Assembly: GCA_028023455.1 (NCBI GenBank)
Contig: JAQFVV010006246.1
Location: 549,501 to 613,500, forward strand
Origin: Epiperipatus broadwayi
Lineage: Eukaryota; Onychophora; Udeonychophora; Euonychophora; Peripatidae
Length of the DNA stretch: 64,000 bases
Direction: 5' to 3'
Position numbers and translations under genes: made by a program. Of this stretch, positions 1 to 13,200 are shown piece after piece (positions within the stretch are counted from its first letter, which is position 1; the number at the start of each line of letters is the position of its first letter). Under the pieces are notes generated by a model. That model searched no databases. It saw only the letters and a list, made by a program, of their open reading frames with translations, and had not been told where the DNA came from.

Positions 1-5
1 ATACA

Positions 6-245
6 GTGAGGTATTGCAATGGTTTGGAAAATATAGTGGTGGATATTCTTAGCAGGAATCCTATACCTTTAAAATCTCAACATTTGCAGACAGAAAATTT
101 ATATATTGCTGGTGTGAGCTCAGAAATAGATGGGGTTGAAAATGACCTTAAACAGCTGGCTCAATGCCAGAAAGAAGATGCCCAATTGAAACAGGTACTT
201 GAGTACATGGAGGATAGGGAGACCAAGGTTGTAGGTTGGTATTAA
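6..245 (+). pseudogene. Ty3/gypsy pol remnant: RNase H tail and linker
   Basis: This open stretch of about 79 codons is the end of the RNase H domain of a Ty3/gypsy-type pol polyprotein plus the linker to integrase. The diagnostic part is at the start (GLENIVVDILSRNP), which matches the family pattern G-x-x-N-x-x-A/V-D-x-L-S-R-x-P that closes RNase H. The rest is acidic and glutamine-rich, as expected of the linker. It is cut off at the window's left edge, so reverse transcriptase and protease would lie outside. A stop codon at 243-245 ends the frame before the integrase, so the copy is broken. Together with the next two entries it gives the normal pol order. I am confident of the superfamily, not of the clade. 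Confidence 0.8.
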
Positions 246-329
246 CATAGGATTGGAGATTGTAAATTAGAGGGATCCATACTTCAGTATAAAGTCATGA
301 TCAACCCGAAAGAATAGAGGCCATTTATA

Positions 330-524
330 CCTAGACAGATGACAGAGGCAGTGGTGACTCATGTCCACCAAGTATATGGACACTATGGGGTGTGGAAAAC
401 CAAACATTGGCTCAGGAAATGGTATTATTGGCCCAGCATGCATGCTAAAAAAGTTGCTGTCATTGGCGATGTGAAATTTGTCAGAGAACCAAACCAGCAA
501 ACAGAAATTATGCAGCCCCAATGA
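330..524 (+). pseudogene. Ty3/gypsy integrase zinc-binding (HHCC) remnant
   Basis: The frame open from about 339 reads as the N-terminal zinc-binding domain of a Ty3/gypsy integrase. The His pair (VHQVYGHYG) and the hydrophobic YYWPSM that follows are typical. In intact relatives a Cys-x-x-Cys pair comes next. Here the equivalent stretch (around GDVKFV) has no cysteine, so the zinc site is lost. The frame ends at 522-524, overlapping the start of the catalytic core in another frame. It lies downstream of the RNase H tail with about 90 bases of broken linker between them. The copy is degenerate and cannot be functional. Confidence 0.75.
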
Positions 525-1342
525 CATCCATAATACCAAAGAAACCATGGGAGATGGTAGCAGTGGACTATTATGGCCCATTGCCAGCATACAATAAAAA
601 GAAGTATTTGTTGATGGTATACAATTTGTTTTCCAAATTCATGGCTGCATACCCAATAGCTCAAGCAAATACAAGGAACACGATATGCATATTAGAAAAG
701 GAACATTTTCCATTAGTGGGGAAACCTCAGATTATCCTCTCTGATCATGGGACTCCATTTACATCTGGAGAATGGGGAAGATGGGTACAGAGATCAGTGA
801 TCCGACATATACTGATGTCCATCCGGAACCCCCAATTAAACCCATGTGAATGAGTGATGTGCGAGCTGGGTAGATTGTTCAGAACTTACATCCCCACCAA
901 CCATAGAGTTTGGGTCAAAAAATTAGTGAGATACTCAACTATATTAATTGGGCAGTAAATGAATCAATGGGATTCTTTCCTATATGGTTGCACTGCGGCT
1001 GTGATGCTCCTCAATTAATACGGAATAATCTGTCAAGAAGTGAGGAAAACTCAGTAGATATTAAAAATGATCAAAGACAGGCATATTGCAACCTCATAAG
1101 AAAAAGCCAGAAGCAGAATAGAATGCCAATGAGATACCATAGGTTCAAGGTGGGTGACCGCGTGTTGATAAAGATACCACATGTAAGTGAGCCAGGTAAG
1201 TTCATATGTAAAAAATTCTAATTTGTATGAGGTCCATTCATCATTGTGAGATGTCAGGGAAATCACGTGTTTTGGGTAGACACTGGACAGGAAATAAAGG
1301 GATCATATAACGCTTGGTCACTCAAACCTGTACCATCAGAGT
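521..1342 (+). pseudogene. Ty3/gypsy integrase catalytic core and C-terminal domain, broken
   Basis: The frame 521-853 encodes the DDE core. The first Asp is in VDYYGPLP (residue 16), the second in LSDHGTPF (residue 75), and the Glu in NPCE (residue 110), with spacing close to the D,D-35-E rule. A TGA at 851-853 directly follows the catalytic Glu where relatives usually have Arg. The same frame then continues with the expected ELGRLFRTY region before shifting near 910. The frame 910-1221 carries the conserved NESMGFFP segment and the C-terminal FKVGDRVLIK stretch. A further frame change leads to GPFIIV at about 1230, matching the GPY/F module. The enzyme would join retroelement cDNA to host DNA, but this copy has at least one stop and two frame changes, so it is dead. 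Confidence 0.85.
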
Positions 1343-1412
1343 AATAACTAGAATTATTTTGGGGTTTTAGGAGTGAGCCATTTAAATACTAAAATGGTAT
1401 TTAAAGGCTTTT

Positions 1413-1422
1413 GAAGGGGGGA
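1413..1422 (+). other. Polypurine tract candidate of the Ty3/gypsy element
   Basis: A purine run (gaagggggga) lies about 70 bases after the end of the integrase coding remnant, where a plus-strand primer tract would sit before the 3' LTR. The following bases (ttataac) recur after two more G-rich runs at about 1616 and 1635, so the exact LTR start is uncertain. Confidence 0.5.
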
Positions 1423-2820
1423 TTATAACAGGGATGAGTTCAAACCCTGTTTTAAATCAGAGGGTAATACTACTGAGCATACATATCTAATTAAATCAAG
1501 TGTAATATTAAGTAAATTGTTATTTTTCTCTTTTGTTGTGGTCTTATATGCGGGTGCATATATATATATATATTTAAGTAAGTAAATAAAAAACAGATTG
1601 AAATATAAGAGGAATGGGGGATTATAAGAGGAATGGGGGATTATATGGTTGTGTTTATTTATATGCGTGTTTATATTGCTGCATGAGTGAGTAAATGTAA
1701 TAATTTTGTAAAAAGGAATAAAGTTATTTTAATTTAAAAAGAAATATTCCAAGATGGTCGACTAAAGAAAGAATGTTACAATTTTTATAAAAAAATAAAT
1801 TAATTGCAAAGAAAGGACCCGAAAAGTTGCAGATCACTCTTTTGAGACAAAGACATTTTAATTAATAAAATAAAATGTTAAAAATAAGAGACAATGAACG
1901 GTCGAGTGTAGATTGCAAGGTAAATTGGAAATTCCTAAGCATAGATAAAAGAAACAAAGAAAAGTTATTGAAAAGATTTTCATTTTGCAAATCACATGGT
2001 TTAATGAAAGAAAAAAGAACAATAGTATAATTAATTAGAGTCGAGAAAGCTGAACTTAATGCACTTCTAGAGCTGTGACTGCCACAAGCAGGATCGTAGA
2101 AAAAATTAGTAAAAAGAAAAAAGTTTATAATCGAAAAATCATGAACAGGCTGGGGTAGAAGAACAGAATGGGCTGGGCTATGCCATCCATCCTGCTGAGA
2201 TACTACCATCACTGTCAATGTAGGAGCGAAGTCCTTCCTAGGGCTATGAAAAGAACAGCATTCGCCGGACACCATTGATTGCCTTATGGAATCTTACCAA
2301 AGAAAGAAATCCTTTAATCGTACAGTGCAGCATGAAGCTAGTGGAAAATTGCTAATACTGTACACCCAGGTGAGATAAACAAGGTAAACCAAACATTTTC
2401 ATAAATGATAGTAACTATTTTGAATGAAAGCACATCCTATTAAATAATGTGTAAAAGGGTTAAAAGTAAATGAAGAGAAAGTTGAAATAATACCCTGTAT
2501 AAAGATATGCCTTAATAGACAATGCCTGATTGAAAGGGTTTTCAAGCTATGATCTGTATTTTTGTGTATTGCATTTACCCTGTATAAAGATATGCCTTAA
2601 TAGACAATGCCTGATTGAAAGTGTTTTCAAGCTATGATCTGTATTTTTGTGTATTGCATTTATGAACTTATGCGAGTGTATTTTACATGCGGGTTATTTA
2701 ATTATTCAGGCACAAACCAATATCCAATTACGGGGTTCTATGGGGTTTTTATTATTTGTTTTGTATTAATAAATATTAAGTAGTGTTATAAATTTAATTG
2801 TGTGTCAGTGTTAATTTCTT
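1423..2820 (+). repeat. Probable 3' LTR and flanking sequence of the Ty3/gypsy remnant
   Basis: This noncoding sequence follows the polypurine tract and is where the 3' LTR should be. With only one copy in the window its end cannot be fixed by comparison. It contains two tandem 19-bp G-rich units (1604-1641) and an 85-bp tandem duplication (2491-2660). The minus-strand open frame at 1862-2275 has no recognisable domain and is treated as chance. Confidence 0.4.
2491..2660 (+). repeat. 85-bp direct tandem duplication
   Basis: Two adjacent units, 2491-2575 and 2576-2660, are almost identical; the only difference I see is a g/t change (gaaagggtt versus gaaagtgtt). The near identity implies a recent local duplication within older repeat sequence. 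Confidence 0.9.
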
Positions 2821-4439
2821 AGAATAGTATTAGAAGCAAAAAGTAGGAAAGCAAATGAATCGTTCATGCGCTACATGTGCATTTTTATATGTTCCCTCCA
2901 CCTCTTTCCCATGGTCACTGACTACTACCCCTGAGTGAGCTAGCCAGAGGTACAAGCTCTAATCACCAGAAATAGATACTCATCCTTCCCAGCATAATTC
3001 TTATTTATTCATAGGTCAGATTGGTGCTTGAGGTCATCATTGATGCTCATAAATATGCTGGGCGAGTAATTAGAGTACATTGCAAAACCAACCACATATA
3101 TATGTGTTCACATTATAATTTTGGTTAAATAAAAGAGCAAAAACTTAGGTTTGAAATACGTATACCACATATATACGTGTTTACGCCGGAATAAACCGTT
3201 ACAATATAAATATATATATATATATAATCGAGTATACACCTCTTTTCTATGTATTATTATGATGATAAAACATATGTTAAAAGGGAAGATATTCTTTAAC
3301 TATATAGGTCTATAAGTGATCAGTGATTGATATTTTCAAAGCATAGCATCAATAGGAATGTCAACTTCAGTGATTAGTTAGAAAATATATATAATTGCAA
3401 TTGAAGTTATGTGCTAATATGATTGTTTGCCCTAAAAAAATCTTTAGTATTTTATTTAAAACTGACAAGAATTTGACTTAGATAATTAATAGACATGTAT
3501 GATGCATTGTTCTTGCATGATGCAACCAGTACAGCAATAGAAAATGAGTATAATCACAAAATTAAGGGCAATTATTTGTAACTGTCTTATTGCAAAGGTT
3601 GTGCAGATTAAAATGCTATTTTTGTTTTGGATAAATAGATGGAAGTATGGAGTAATTTTTTTTAATATTTAAAAAATATAATGTAGTGTCTTTGGTAAGT
3701 ATAAAAACATTAATAGTATAATGAATTGGCTTTACTAGGAGCAATTTTCATGTGTTAAAATATTTTAATATATAATCTTTAAGCAGTATTCTTAGGGACT
3801 CCAAAAATCATTTTTACCTAAGGGAGGTGAGTCACATTGATTTTACAGTATTGATTCAAGTTTTGTTTGTTATACCTAAGATTTAATAATGAATTAATCT
3901 ATTGAAAGTTTTATACTTTTAATAAAATAATTTCTTATACTGCAATTTAAAATCATGATATTAACTGGAACATTTAATTTTCATGGGACTTTATACTAAA
4001 TATTCCAAATCAGCTGTATAAATTCTTAAATCTTAGTTTAAATTTTTCATGAGATGAAAAAGTGCTGACTATGGCCTGTCCAATAATGACTGAATGTTGT
4101 GCTTATTGATCATATGAAATATATGGTGGATATGAAGTGTATTCTTTCACAGAAAATTATAAAAAAAATAGTTTTGCAACAAAAGTGTTGCCATATTATT
4201 ACTTAATCCAGTGTAGTTTGAGATAATTGAGTTATAATCACTAGTATTTACTATTGTACATTAACATATAGAGGCCATTTGTAAGCAAGTATGGCCATTC
4301 CATCTTCAAAGATAGAAAGAAAATAAAAAAATATTCTAGAAATTATTTTTATAATAATTATACAAGTAAAACTATGAATCACAATTATTTCCACATGTAG
4401 AACATATTTCTTTGATATTTTACAATGCTGTGTTTTAAT
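2821..4439. other. Noncoding AT-rich stretch
   Basis: No coding region or recognised repeat was found. There are short TA runs near 3210-3227 and A/T homopolymers. All open frames are short and without domain signatures. Confidence 0.5.
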
Positions 4440-7250
4440 TTCTTTAACAGAAAGCTTTTCTTTCTGCAATTCTTTAACACCAAGTTCTAGCTATCCAAGG
4501 TATTCTATCTGCCATATCTTTCCAATGGAAACAATTGGCATTCCAGTTTGAGTGTTTTTGAGAAAATCCTCATCATATAGGATTTACTTTTCCCATAATT
4601 TTTCATATAATACCATTTTAGGTGGTCTTGCACTATTCATTCAATCTAATGAAGATGTGATTTTATAATTGTGGACTCTATATTATTATGACCTGCAAGT
4701 TGAAAAATATTGTAATTGCTTTTATGATAATGTTATTGTATTTTAAATATTTTATGGGGCATATTTAAATAAAACTTAATTGTTTTAATTTGCATCAACA
4801 GTATGATCAAGTTTTGCTTCCATACAATAAATTAGGTAAAATAACAGTTCTACAACTTGCAGTAGCTATCTTCCTGAGATAAAATAGTCTGTTGTTTAAC
4901 TGATTAAAAGGAATGTCAGCACATTGGAATCAGTGGTATTTGTCAACAACTTACACCTTAGTTTATATTCTTATGTTAATAACTGTCTCAGCTAAAATTT
5001 GTGGAGAATTTTTTTTATCACTATCTGATAAAAATTGTATGAATTATTAAATCAAAATCTGAAATATTTGCATTGAAATAATTAAATTCATTCATAAATA
5101 ATTTTTTGAACTGGAAAAAATAGCACAATTATGAACATACTGTAAAACCAGAGTCCAAGAAATTGACATTTTTGTTTTTGCTTTTAATTATTTCAAATTA
5201 AAAATTTCAGCATATAAATCTGTATGACATCTTGATCCCTGATTTACTAAACTGTCTGTACACAGCTTCAAAGACAATTGTTCTAAAAATTGAAAACAAT
5301 ATTACTGCAAGTACACATCTTTGTTTAGTATCAGTTTTCATTTTAAATGTCTTAGATTATCTACTTGTAGAAATATTTTCATTCCATCATAAAAAAATTG
5401 TGTAATATGAATACATTTTAGTGGACAAGTAATTAATTTCTAACAATACTATAAATTTATTTAAGTAAATCAAATGCCTTGACCAAATCAATAAAAGCAA
5501 TATATAAATCACTCTTGATTCTGACAAGTTAATGACTTGGCCTGACAATAAAAACCTTGTCTATAGTCTTTCTTAATTCTCTAAAACTGCATTGCATATC
5601 TGAAAATCATTCATCTATAATCAGAAACAACCTATGTGACAAAATCCTTGAAAATGCTTTTGCTTTGGTAAATAATAATGATATTCCATGACAATTACTA
5701 CCATCTTGTTTTTTTTATTGTTAAAAATTTAAACAATTGATGCATCTTTACAAACAGATGACATGGGTTCATGAATCCATATATTTCTAATAAATTCCAA
5801 TTTTTTGAAGCTAACATGACTACCTTATTTTTAGAACTTCTCCAGATAGTTTACCAGGACCAGCAACCTGTTCCTTTGCAAGATTACAAAAGCTATTTTA
5901 TTATTTTACTAAGTTGGCTGTCTTTGTTTAAATCTAAATGAGTAGATGAAATGAATATATTGTTAAAAGTCATGATTTCAATTCTTGTATCAATAATTAA
6001 ATATTCCATCCATCTGTTTGAATCATCTTTATCATCCTATAAGAAAGTGCTATTATTTAATAGGATTGCAATACTGCATATCATGTCATGTATTGCTTTT
6101 ACTGTATCAAAAAAGGCTCTAGAGTGATCATGATCAGTAAATTTTTGTATCTTCTTTGCAATATTAATACTTAATCATTTTTAAACCTTCTGGCAAGTTA
6201 TGGAACTTCTGCCAAGATCTTTATATTTATTATAAGGTTTCACATTTAAATTAATATTCTGCTAAACAGAAAATATCACGTATTTGCTTTTAATCAAATT
6301 ACTAATAATAATATCATTATCAGAAAAGAGTTATTCTTTTTCTGTTTAATGAACTCAATAAAAATGTACATGTATCCACAACACATTATTTAAAAGAATT
6401 TCATACTTCAGTGATCTGACAATTTTGGAAGTCCAAATAAAAAACTTTAGTGTTTAATAGTTATTAAAATTTAATATGTATAATAGATTCTTCTAAAAAA
6501 CGAACATCAATTTTATTATGTATATAATCGGAATAAGATACACTTTTTAATGCATCTATTCTTTTAATTCTGAATTTATCCAACAATCTGTTTTTGAAAG
6601 TACTGACATAATATAAACTTTTCTTGTATTTTAATTCCTAACTGAAATATAGTCCATTAAATACTATTGATTTGATGCATCCATGATCTTTTATCATCCT
6701 TTTTTAGACAAAATGTTTATAATAATTAAACCATATGTTGTGCAAAAATGAAATAACAGATCATTTAAATTTATAGCACCAATATTATTTCAGTCATTTT
6801 TGGCCAAAGTCTATTATTTGTTTCAATATGCGCATTAAAGTTCATAAAAAGAAAATTTTGATCTTTTAATGACATTTCTGAAATAATGCTCTCCAACAAG
6901 ATATAAAAGCTTTCTTTCTCTGGATTCTCTAAAGTTGTAGCTTAGGCACTAATAAAATGAGCAGTAATACTATTGTACAAGGGAACTTTTAACACCATTG
7001 GCCTTTCATTGGTACAGTAAAAATTTCAATAATAGAATATATTACATTAGACTTTATAGAAAATTCATCACCATACATTCATCTTTCACTGATTGATCTG
7101 TTTTGCCAAAAAAATTTATACCCCTCATCCTATTCTGATAATTTTTTTCTCTGGAAGATGTGTTTCATTAAATGCAGCTACATTGATCTTTAATCTTTAT
7201 GTCTTCTCAGTTCTGGTCTTGAAGCCTTTATGTAAAGTTCACATATTTTC
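4440..7250 (-). pseudogene. LINE-B: decayed antisense non-LTR retrotransposon (endonuclease + reverse transcriptase)
   Basis: Read on the minus strand from about 7230, conceptual fragments match an AP-like (EEP) endonuclease followed by a reverse transcriptase. Endonuclease pieces are INVAAFNETHLPE (about 7150-7200; the N-E-T motif) and FLFMNFNAHIE with a following W (about 6810-6860; counterpart of the GDFNA motif), then a WMHQ stretch near 6680. Reverse-transcriptase pieces are AGPGKLSGE (about 5840), FIDLVKAFD (about 5470-5500; motif A) and KQRCVLAVILFSIF (about 5320; motif B, usually KQGCVLAP). C-terminal sequence (HWKDMADRIPW) lies near 4530. The order and the roughly 2.8-kb length indicate a nearly full-length ORF2. 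Stops and frame changes are frequent, so it is long dead. It differs in sequence from LINE-A. Family is probably RTE/CR1-like. Confidence 0.75.
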
Positions 7251-7657
7251 ATGTATCTATATTTAAGGGAAAAAATTATAAATACTACTAATGCCTTTTA
7301 CTTTACTACAACTATTGAGATAAGTACGGAACTAACTTTCTTCATACAATATTGTCACTTAGTGAAAACCACAGTAATCCATGGATGTCAGAAGGTAGTG
7401 CATACTCATCCAATATCTCCAGACCAGTTTCTAGCTTATGACTTTTATCATGAGGAGTTTTGGTTCAGATAGCTCTGAATCTACATCTTTGAATTTAATG
7501 CATTCCTCTAGCATACACCTTTTAGTTTTTAATTTAATTAAAAAGTTATTAGTCCAGACTAAAAAAACACAATAACGTTTTAAGCCAAGATAATTCACTT
7601 TTATAATCTTACAGATTTGAAAGCAATTTAGTATTTATATATTTTGATATTTTGGGG

Positions 7658-8092
7658 TATTAATACCATAGTCACCAATATCTTTTGTCTAGGATTGGTA
7701 TTAACCCACAATAACATTCTGACAAACATTTATTATGCCTAAAAAGTCTGCTAAAATAGTAGCAACATTCTCCATGCTAGTAACATTCTCCATGTAGTGT
7801 TGCCACCTATTATAAGACATAGTAATCAATGGATGCTGTATTATTAATGCATCAAAATTCCTACCTAATGCTAATCCTCCAATATTCCCAGATTAGGTTT
7901 TAGCTAGTTTTTATCAGAGATAGATAAGCAGTAAATTTTGATGCACGAACCTTCTAGTATCAATAGATTGTCATTACTTAGAAAGTTTCTCCAGTGTTAA
8001 CATATTATTTAAACATAGGAAATGGTGCCCATGTGATGTTATAGTGGATTAATATCAATCCTAGTCAAATAATATTGATGACTATGGTTCTC
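7658..8092. repeat. Fold-back element FB1 with about 49-bp imperfect inverted ends
   Basis: The left end (7660-7708) and right end (about 8044-8090) are imperfect reverse complements sharing accatagtcaccaatat and aggattggtatta cores. A second, inner pair (7849-7859 and 7933-7943) also pairs, so the whole 435 bp could fold back. No ORF is present. The structure suggests a degenerate MITE or fold-back transposon. Confidence 0.6.
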
Positions 8093-8114
8093 AAAAACCA
8101 AAAATAAAAAAAAA

Positions 8115-8430
8115 TTATATAGGCCTTCAACTGAAATCAGATCTGTATGACTATACAAGTGAATTATCTTGAATTGAATACATTATTGTGTTTTCAGATT
8201 TGGGATTATAGCTAACTAAAAGATAGATACTGGATGGATACATTAAATCAATTGATGTACATGTGATACTTTTACATCTGAAGCTCTTCATGTATGTAAA
8301 CCATAAGTTGAAAATAGTCTGGATAGGCACTAGATATTAATTTTGGTGCACTAATTTTTTAGCATTCATTGATTTCTATAGTTTGCACTTGTGCTAACAG
8401 ATAGTGCAAGTATAAAAATAGTAGTTATTA
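8115..8430 (+). repeat. Dispersed repeat R2, copy 1
   Basis: This segment resembles 29505-29800 in the same orientation, with matching order of short blocks (cagatctgtatga, gaattgaatacattattgtgtttt, agtctggataggcactaga). Divergence is high and no coding potential is seen. Element class unknown. Confidence 0.45.
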
Positions 8431-11400
8431 TTATTATTTCTATTGCTATATTGAGACATTTTCTTGTCATGATAATCTAGCTATTCTGTCTGAGACAGTT
8501 TATTTTTAGACATTTTTTAGATTTTTCCACTTCTATTGTATGCAGGAGATTTCCTAAATAGGGTTTTTAAACATTCTATCTGGAAATATCATTTTAAATT
8601 TAGTTCATAACAGACTTGTTGGTTATTATACTGCCTCAAGCAATCTCCACAACTAGGAACTTCTAGCCTACTAAGCCTATCTCTATCAGTGCATTATTAA
8701 TTCTTGAGGGCTTGAGCTAGAAATAAAGAAAAAGGGTATTATAATCTAAAATGTAGGGTGTGTAATTAAAAAATGAAAACATGGTTGCGCTAACAAACAA
8801 CTCATTGCTGCAGTCAGTTCACAAGGGATTGAGAGACTCATTATAACTTAAGTTCTACACTGATTTTAATTATTAAAAAAAGTAGTACATAAAATAGATT
8901 GAGTCAAAAACAGTATCTAGCCTTTAATGAACAAATATGCTATCCTACAAGATAGGAGAACATACTCTTTGTTTGGTGCTATTTGTTTATTATTCACATT
9001 TCTTCTTATTCCACTATCACTGCCCTTGATGTCCTTCAGTGTCTTATGTACAGTATTCAACTTGCTACTATGTTTACTTTTTTATCATATGCTATATTTT
9101 AATGTAGGTTATTATGAAAAGAAACGTTTTTTCTGAATTATGTGAAAATAGATGCACAGTAATTTTTTTTATTTTTGCAAGAAGGATATTACTTTTTCAA
9201 AAGAGGTAGCAAAATAATTGCATTAAGTTTTACAAATTGGGATTCACATTTCAATTTTTTATTCTCTCGACTCATGAAATTTACGTCATCATTTGATCAT
9301 TCTCCAGTCAGCTTGTCATTTAGAAGTAGAAGATGAGTTTGAATAGATTTTCTTTACCATTCCTGTTGAATGATATTTTAATATTATTAACTATCAGTTT
9401 CACTATTTTAATGTTTAATGTTTTTTATACTTTTACTTTAAAAGTAAAAGTATTTTTAGTGTTTAGAATAGTTGTATCAATATTCTAGTAAAATCTGTAA
9501 GATATTTGAGTTTTCTGAGATAAAGCACTTTACAATAGCTATGCTTACAAATTTAACCTGCTATATATTTAAATAGAAACATTAAAAATATAAAACATTG
9601 TAATATTATAAAAATGTTTAGTTATATGTAAATAGCATTTGATAGTATTATATAAAAGAAATGTAATTATTAAAGGACATTATAATATTTAAATTGTTTT
9701 AAAAAGGAAAGAAAATTAATATGGACATTGCTAAACAGCTATAAATTAATATGATAAAGATTTAATATTCTAGAAAGCCAGAAATTAAAGAAAACAAAGA
9801 AAGGGGAAAGTCACCTGAAATTAGAGTTCTTTTAGAACATTAAAGATTAACTATACAGCTTTTTTGATTTTATGTATACTTTGAACTAATAGGATTTGGT
9901 ATTAATATGGAATTATGGTACATAATTTGTTATATTGTACATATACATTGTATATTACTCTTTATATATTTTTTATTAAATTATTATCCAAAACATAATT
10001 TATGGATTCCTTTTTGGTTTAAGAAATCTCTTTATCTAACCCAAAAGTCCTTAAAGCATGACTTTATAAAAATACTTGGTGACTGGATATAGCAAATTGA
10101 CAAAATGAATTTTATTAACCAAAAGAGTGAATAAATAAACAACATCATTGACAGATGAATTTGTATAGGAATTTTCATAAGGCTTATTTGGGAACAATCC
10201 TATTATAAAATTAATATGGAAATTAAAGCAGAATAATTTGCTGTGGAAAAAAAAAATTAAGACTGGGAATAATTTAAGAATACCATTATTTAACAACTAT
10301 TATAATAAAAAGAACAACCTATCTTTAATACATTACATTCAAATATCACAATAATTTGAATATAAAAACAACATATTACTTGATCTTATTGTTGATGAAA
10401 AGATTAATCAATCTTAATACAAACAATTAAATTAATTATGTAAAATAAAATAATAATTTTATCCAAGTTGATGTGTACATTTTATTTCTTCCAATGCATT
10501 TTATGTTAATAAAATGTCTTCATATATATTTAATCTTTATTTATTAATTATATTGAAATTTTCACCATATGAATAACTTGAAATCAAATGAAATTTATAT
10601 TGGAGCAGTATCTGATGGTGAATTACTTTTAACTGATATAATCATTGATTCATTGATATAATCTTAACTACATGATGTAAAGAATGACATGTGTAAACTA
10701 CTTGTAGGCATTTTCATTACTTATAACTATATTTGTATTGTTTTCAATTAAGCATGATCCAGTTTTTCTGTATCACCATAGGTAATCCAAATAGAATATT
10801 AATCTTTTTTCTTTGTCAAATAAAACCTTTGAATTATGATAATAATAACAATACTGCAGACAATATTCAAGCTGAAACAACTAAGATAAAAACCTCCAAG
10901 TTCAAACTCTCAAAAACACCATAAAAATAAAAATGAAAATATATTAATCATACCAACTAAAAAAAACTAATAAAAATTAATCAATAAACAAATGGTTTTT
11001 TTTTTTTAAGTTAATTTGTTTAATTCACATTTTTGATTTAGAATAACTTTTACAATGTGAAAACTTAAATAAACATAGTCTTGACAGTCACATGATCTAT
11101 TAATTGGTCAGCTGATAGATATAATACCATAAAGGAAGGAACAAAATCTAATCAATAATGTTCAGAATAGTTAAAGTTGACAATTAGTTCAAAGAAAAAA
11201 GCCAATATAAATTTACTTTAACCTCCCCCCTCCCATATTTCAAAAAAACTAATGCTGATTTTAGGGATCTGAAACTTACTGATCAGCATCCCTCCCCCCC
11301 AATGAACTGGACAAATAAAATACTTGACACAGTAAATGATAAATTTAATATTAATGTGCCCAGATAATTATTTACATCATTTTGAAGATTTTGGCTTTTT

Positions 11401-11670
11401 CTTATATTGTAATGTCAACAACAGATAGTAACCTAACTTCACATCACATTCCATGCTCTTACTATATGTAGCCATTGAACAGCATGGTCCGTTGGACTAC
11501 AGGATGTATCTTGTTGCAGTAATTTATTTTAAAATTCAATATACATATATATGATTTCACTCAATATATTTTTTATTTCTTTCCTTATTTGTTTGTAATT
11601 CAATAAATAGGACAGCTCCACTTTACAAGAAAGATGATAAAACTGTAGCTACTTTACAGGCTGGTCATGA
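8431..11670. other. Noncoding AT-rich stretch with small palindromes
   Basis: No exon or transposon protein was recognised. A 27-bp palindrome lies at 9427-9453 (atacttttacttt with its complement). Two C-rich tracts occur near 11221-11235 and 11290-11300. Short open frames near 8927, 9907 and 10733 have no domain signature and low-complexity AT-driven composition. Confidence 0.5.
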
Positions 11671-11965
11671 CACAAAGATAGGTATATAAGAGAAAGAACT
11701 TATAGGTAAATTAGTATGCAAGTTTGTAAATTTACATATACCACTTTTAATAATATAATACATAAATCTTTTTATTTATTGTGCAGGTGTTAATTTGTGA
11801 TAAACAATGCCTCTATGTATTTTCTCTTTTGATTGTTGGTGCTCAGCACAAACCACTTTAATGTTAAGCAAATTGAAATTGTGACTTGCAAATGGTATAT
11901 GTAAATTTTTAAACTTGCATACTAATTAATCTATAAGTTTGTTATCCTAAATATCTATCTTTATG
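11671..11965. repeat. Fold-back element FB2 with about 75-bp inverted arms
   Basis: The left arm (about 11671-11748) and right arm (about 11890-11965) are imperfect reverse complements, including a long block aattagtatgcaagttt on the left and its complement on the right. The loop of about 140 bp carries no ORF. This is a MITE-like or fold-back repeat. Confidence 0.65.
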
Positions 11966-12157
11966 CAATGAATCTGACTGACATGGTTGAAAGCAGTGCT
12001 AAGCTATAAAATAATTACAATTTTGTAATCTTTCCTGTATGGAGGATCTTCTGTATTGGATATATGCTTTAATGTGTTTCTAGATTGGAACCTTTAGTGA
12101 ATGCAAGTACATGGTTAGCAAAATGTTTTGAGAAATAAATAATTAAGTGTACATTAT

Positions 12158-12187
12158 ACATAGTAATAACAACTGTTATTACTATGT
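12158..12187. repeat. Perfect 14-bp-arm palindrome
   Basis: acatagtaataaca and its exact complement are separated by 2 bases. No terminator or regulatory role can be inferred in this context. Confidence 0.85.
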
Positions 12188-13200
12188 GATTATTCATGTA
12201 ATATAAAAACACAGGTGGGCTTCTCACCAACACATTAGCTAGTGTGAGGTGTTTAACAGCATTTTCCTTCTGAGTTCAGGATCAAAAAACATCATGAAAT
12301 TTTTTCTCAGTTGCCTAATTGCTCTTAACTGAAATATGAGTTGAGTTTTCTTGAAGTCAGAATAAATATGTGTGTAAATGAAAAAAAAATTCTAATTGAT
12401 ATTTACAAACATGATAGACAAAAATAAATCATGGTCCTTATTCAAAAAAGGTTGTAAAGTTACCAGAAAGGCAGCAGGTGTTGGCCAAAGATAGATGGTG
12501 CTAAAAATTCTCTGATTGTGGACCTGGAATGCCATTTGATGACCTTTTATTTAGGTGTTTACAACTTCAGATCACTTTCAATCGAAGGAAGATTGCAAGA
12601 AATGGAAGAACTGTGTCATATTAAATGGGACATTATTGGACTTTGTGAAATGAGATGAAAAGGTAAAAAAATAATTGATTTAAAAAGTGGACATGTACTG
12701 TATTACAGAGGCATAAATATTTAAAGTACAAGTGGAGTAGGATTCATTATAGATAAAAAGTGAAAGACTAACAATGTGGAGATTAATAGTGTATTGGGCA
12801 GAAAGGCAAGATTAGTTATTCAACTTAATAGCTGATATCAAATGCAGATAATTCAGATTTATGCCCCAATAGGTTCTGATAGTGATGAAGTAATAGAGAA
12901 TTTTTATATCAATGTACGAATGGGTTTTGATCAGACCAAATAACATTTTAAAAATGTTAAATGAAGATACAGCAGAATTTGATTATATTTTGACTAATAG
13001 CAAATACATATTTCAAAACAGTTATGTTCTTAATAAATTCAACACTGAAAGTGAACATCAAATAATGAGTTGTAAAATACATACTAATGCAGAATTAGAG
13101 AGACAAACATTATTAAGAAAACAATTGATATTCCTTATCTCAGAAGTATATTCTTATTCTTCTCCTTTACTTTCTTTGCATTTCTTCATATATTCATATA

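Noticed and set aside
1862-2275. 137-codon minus-strand open frame
   Set aside because: It lies in LTR-like sequence, has no domain signature and overlaps no splice or coding pattern.
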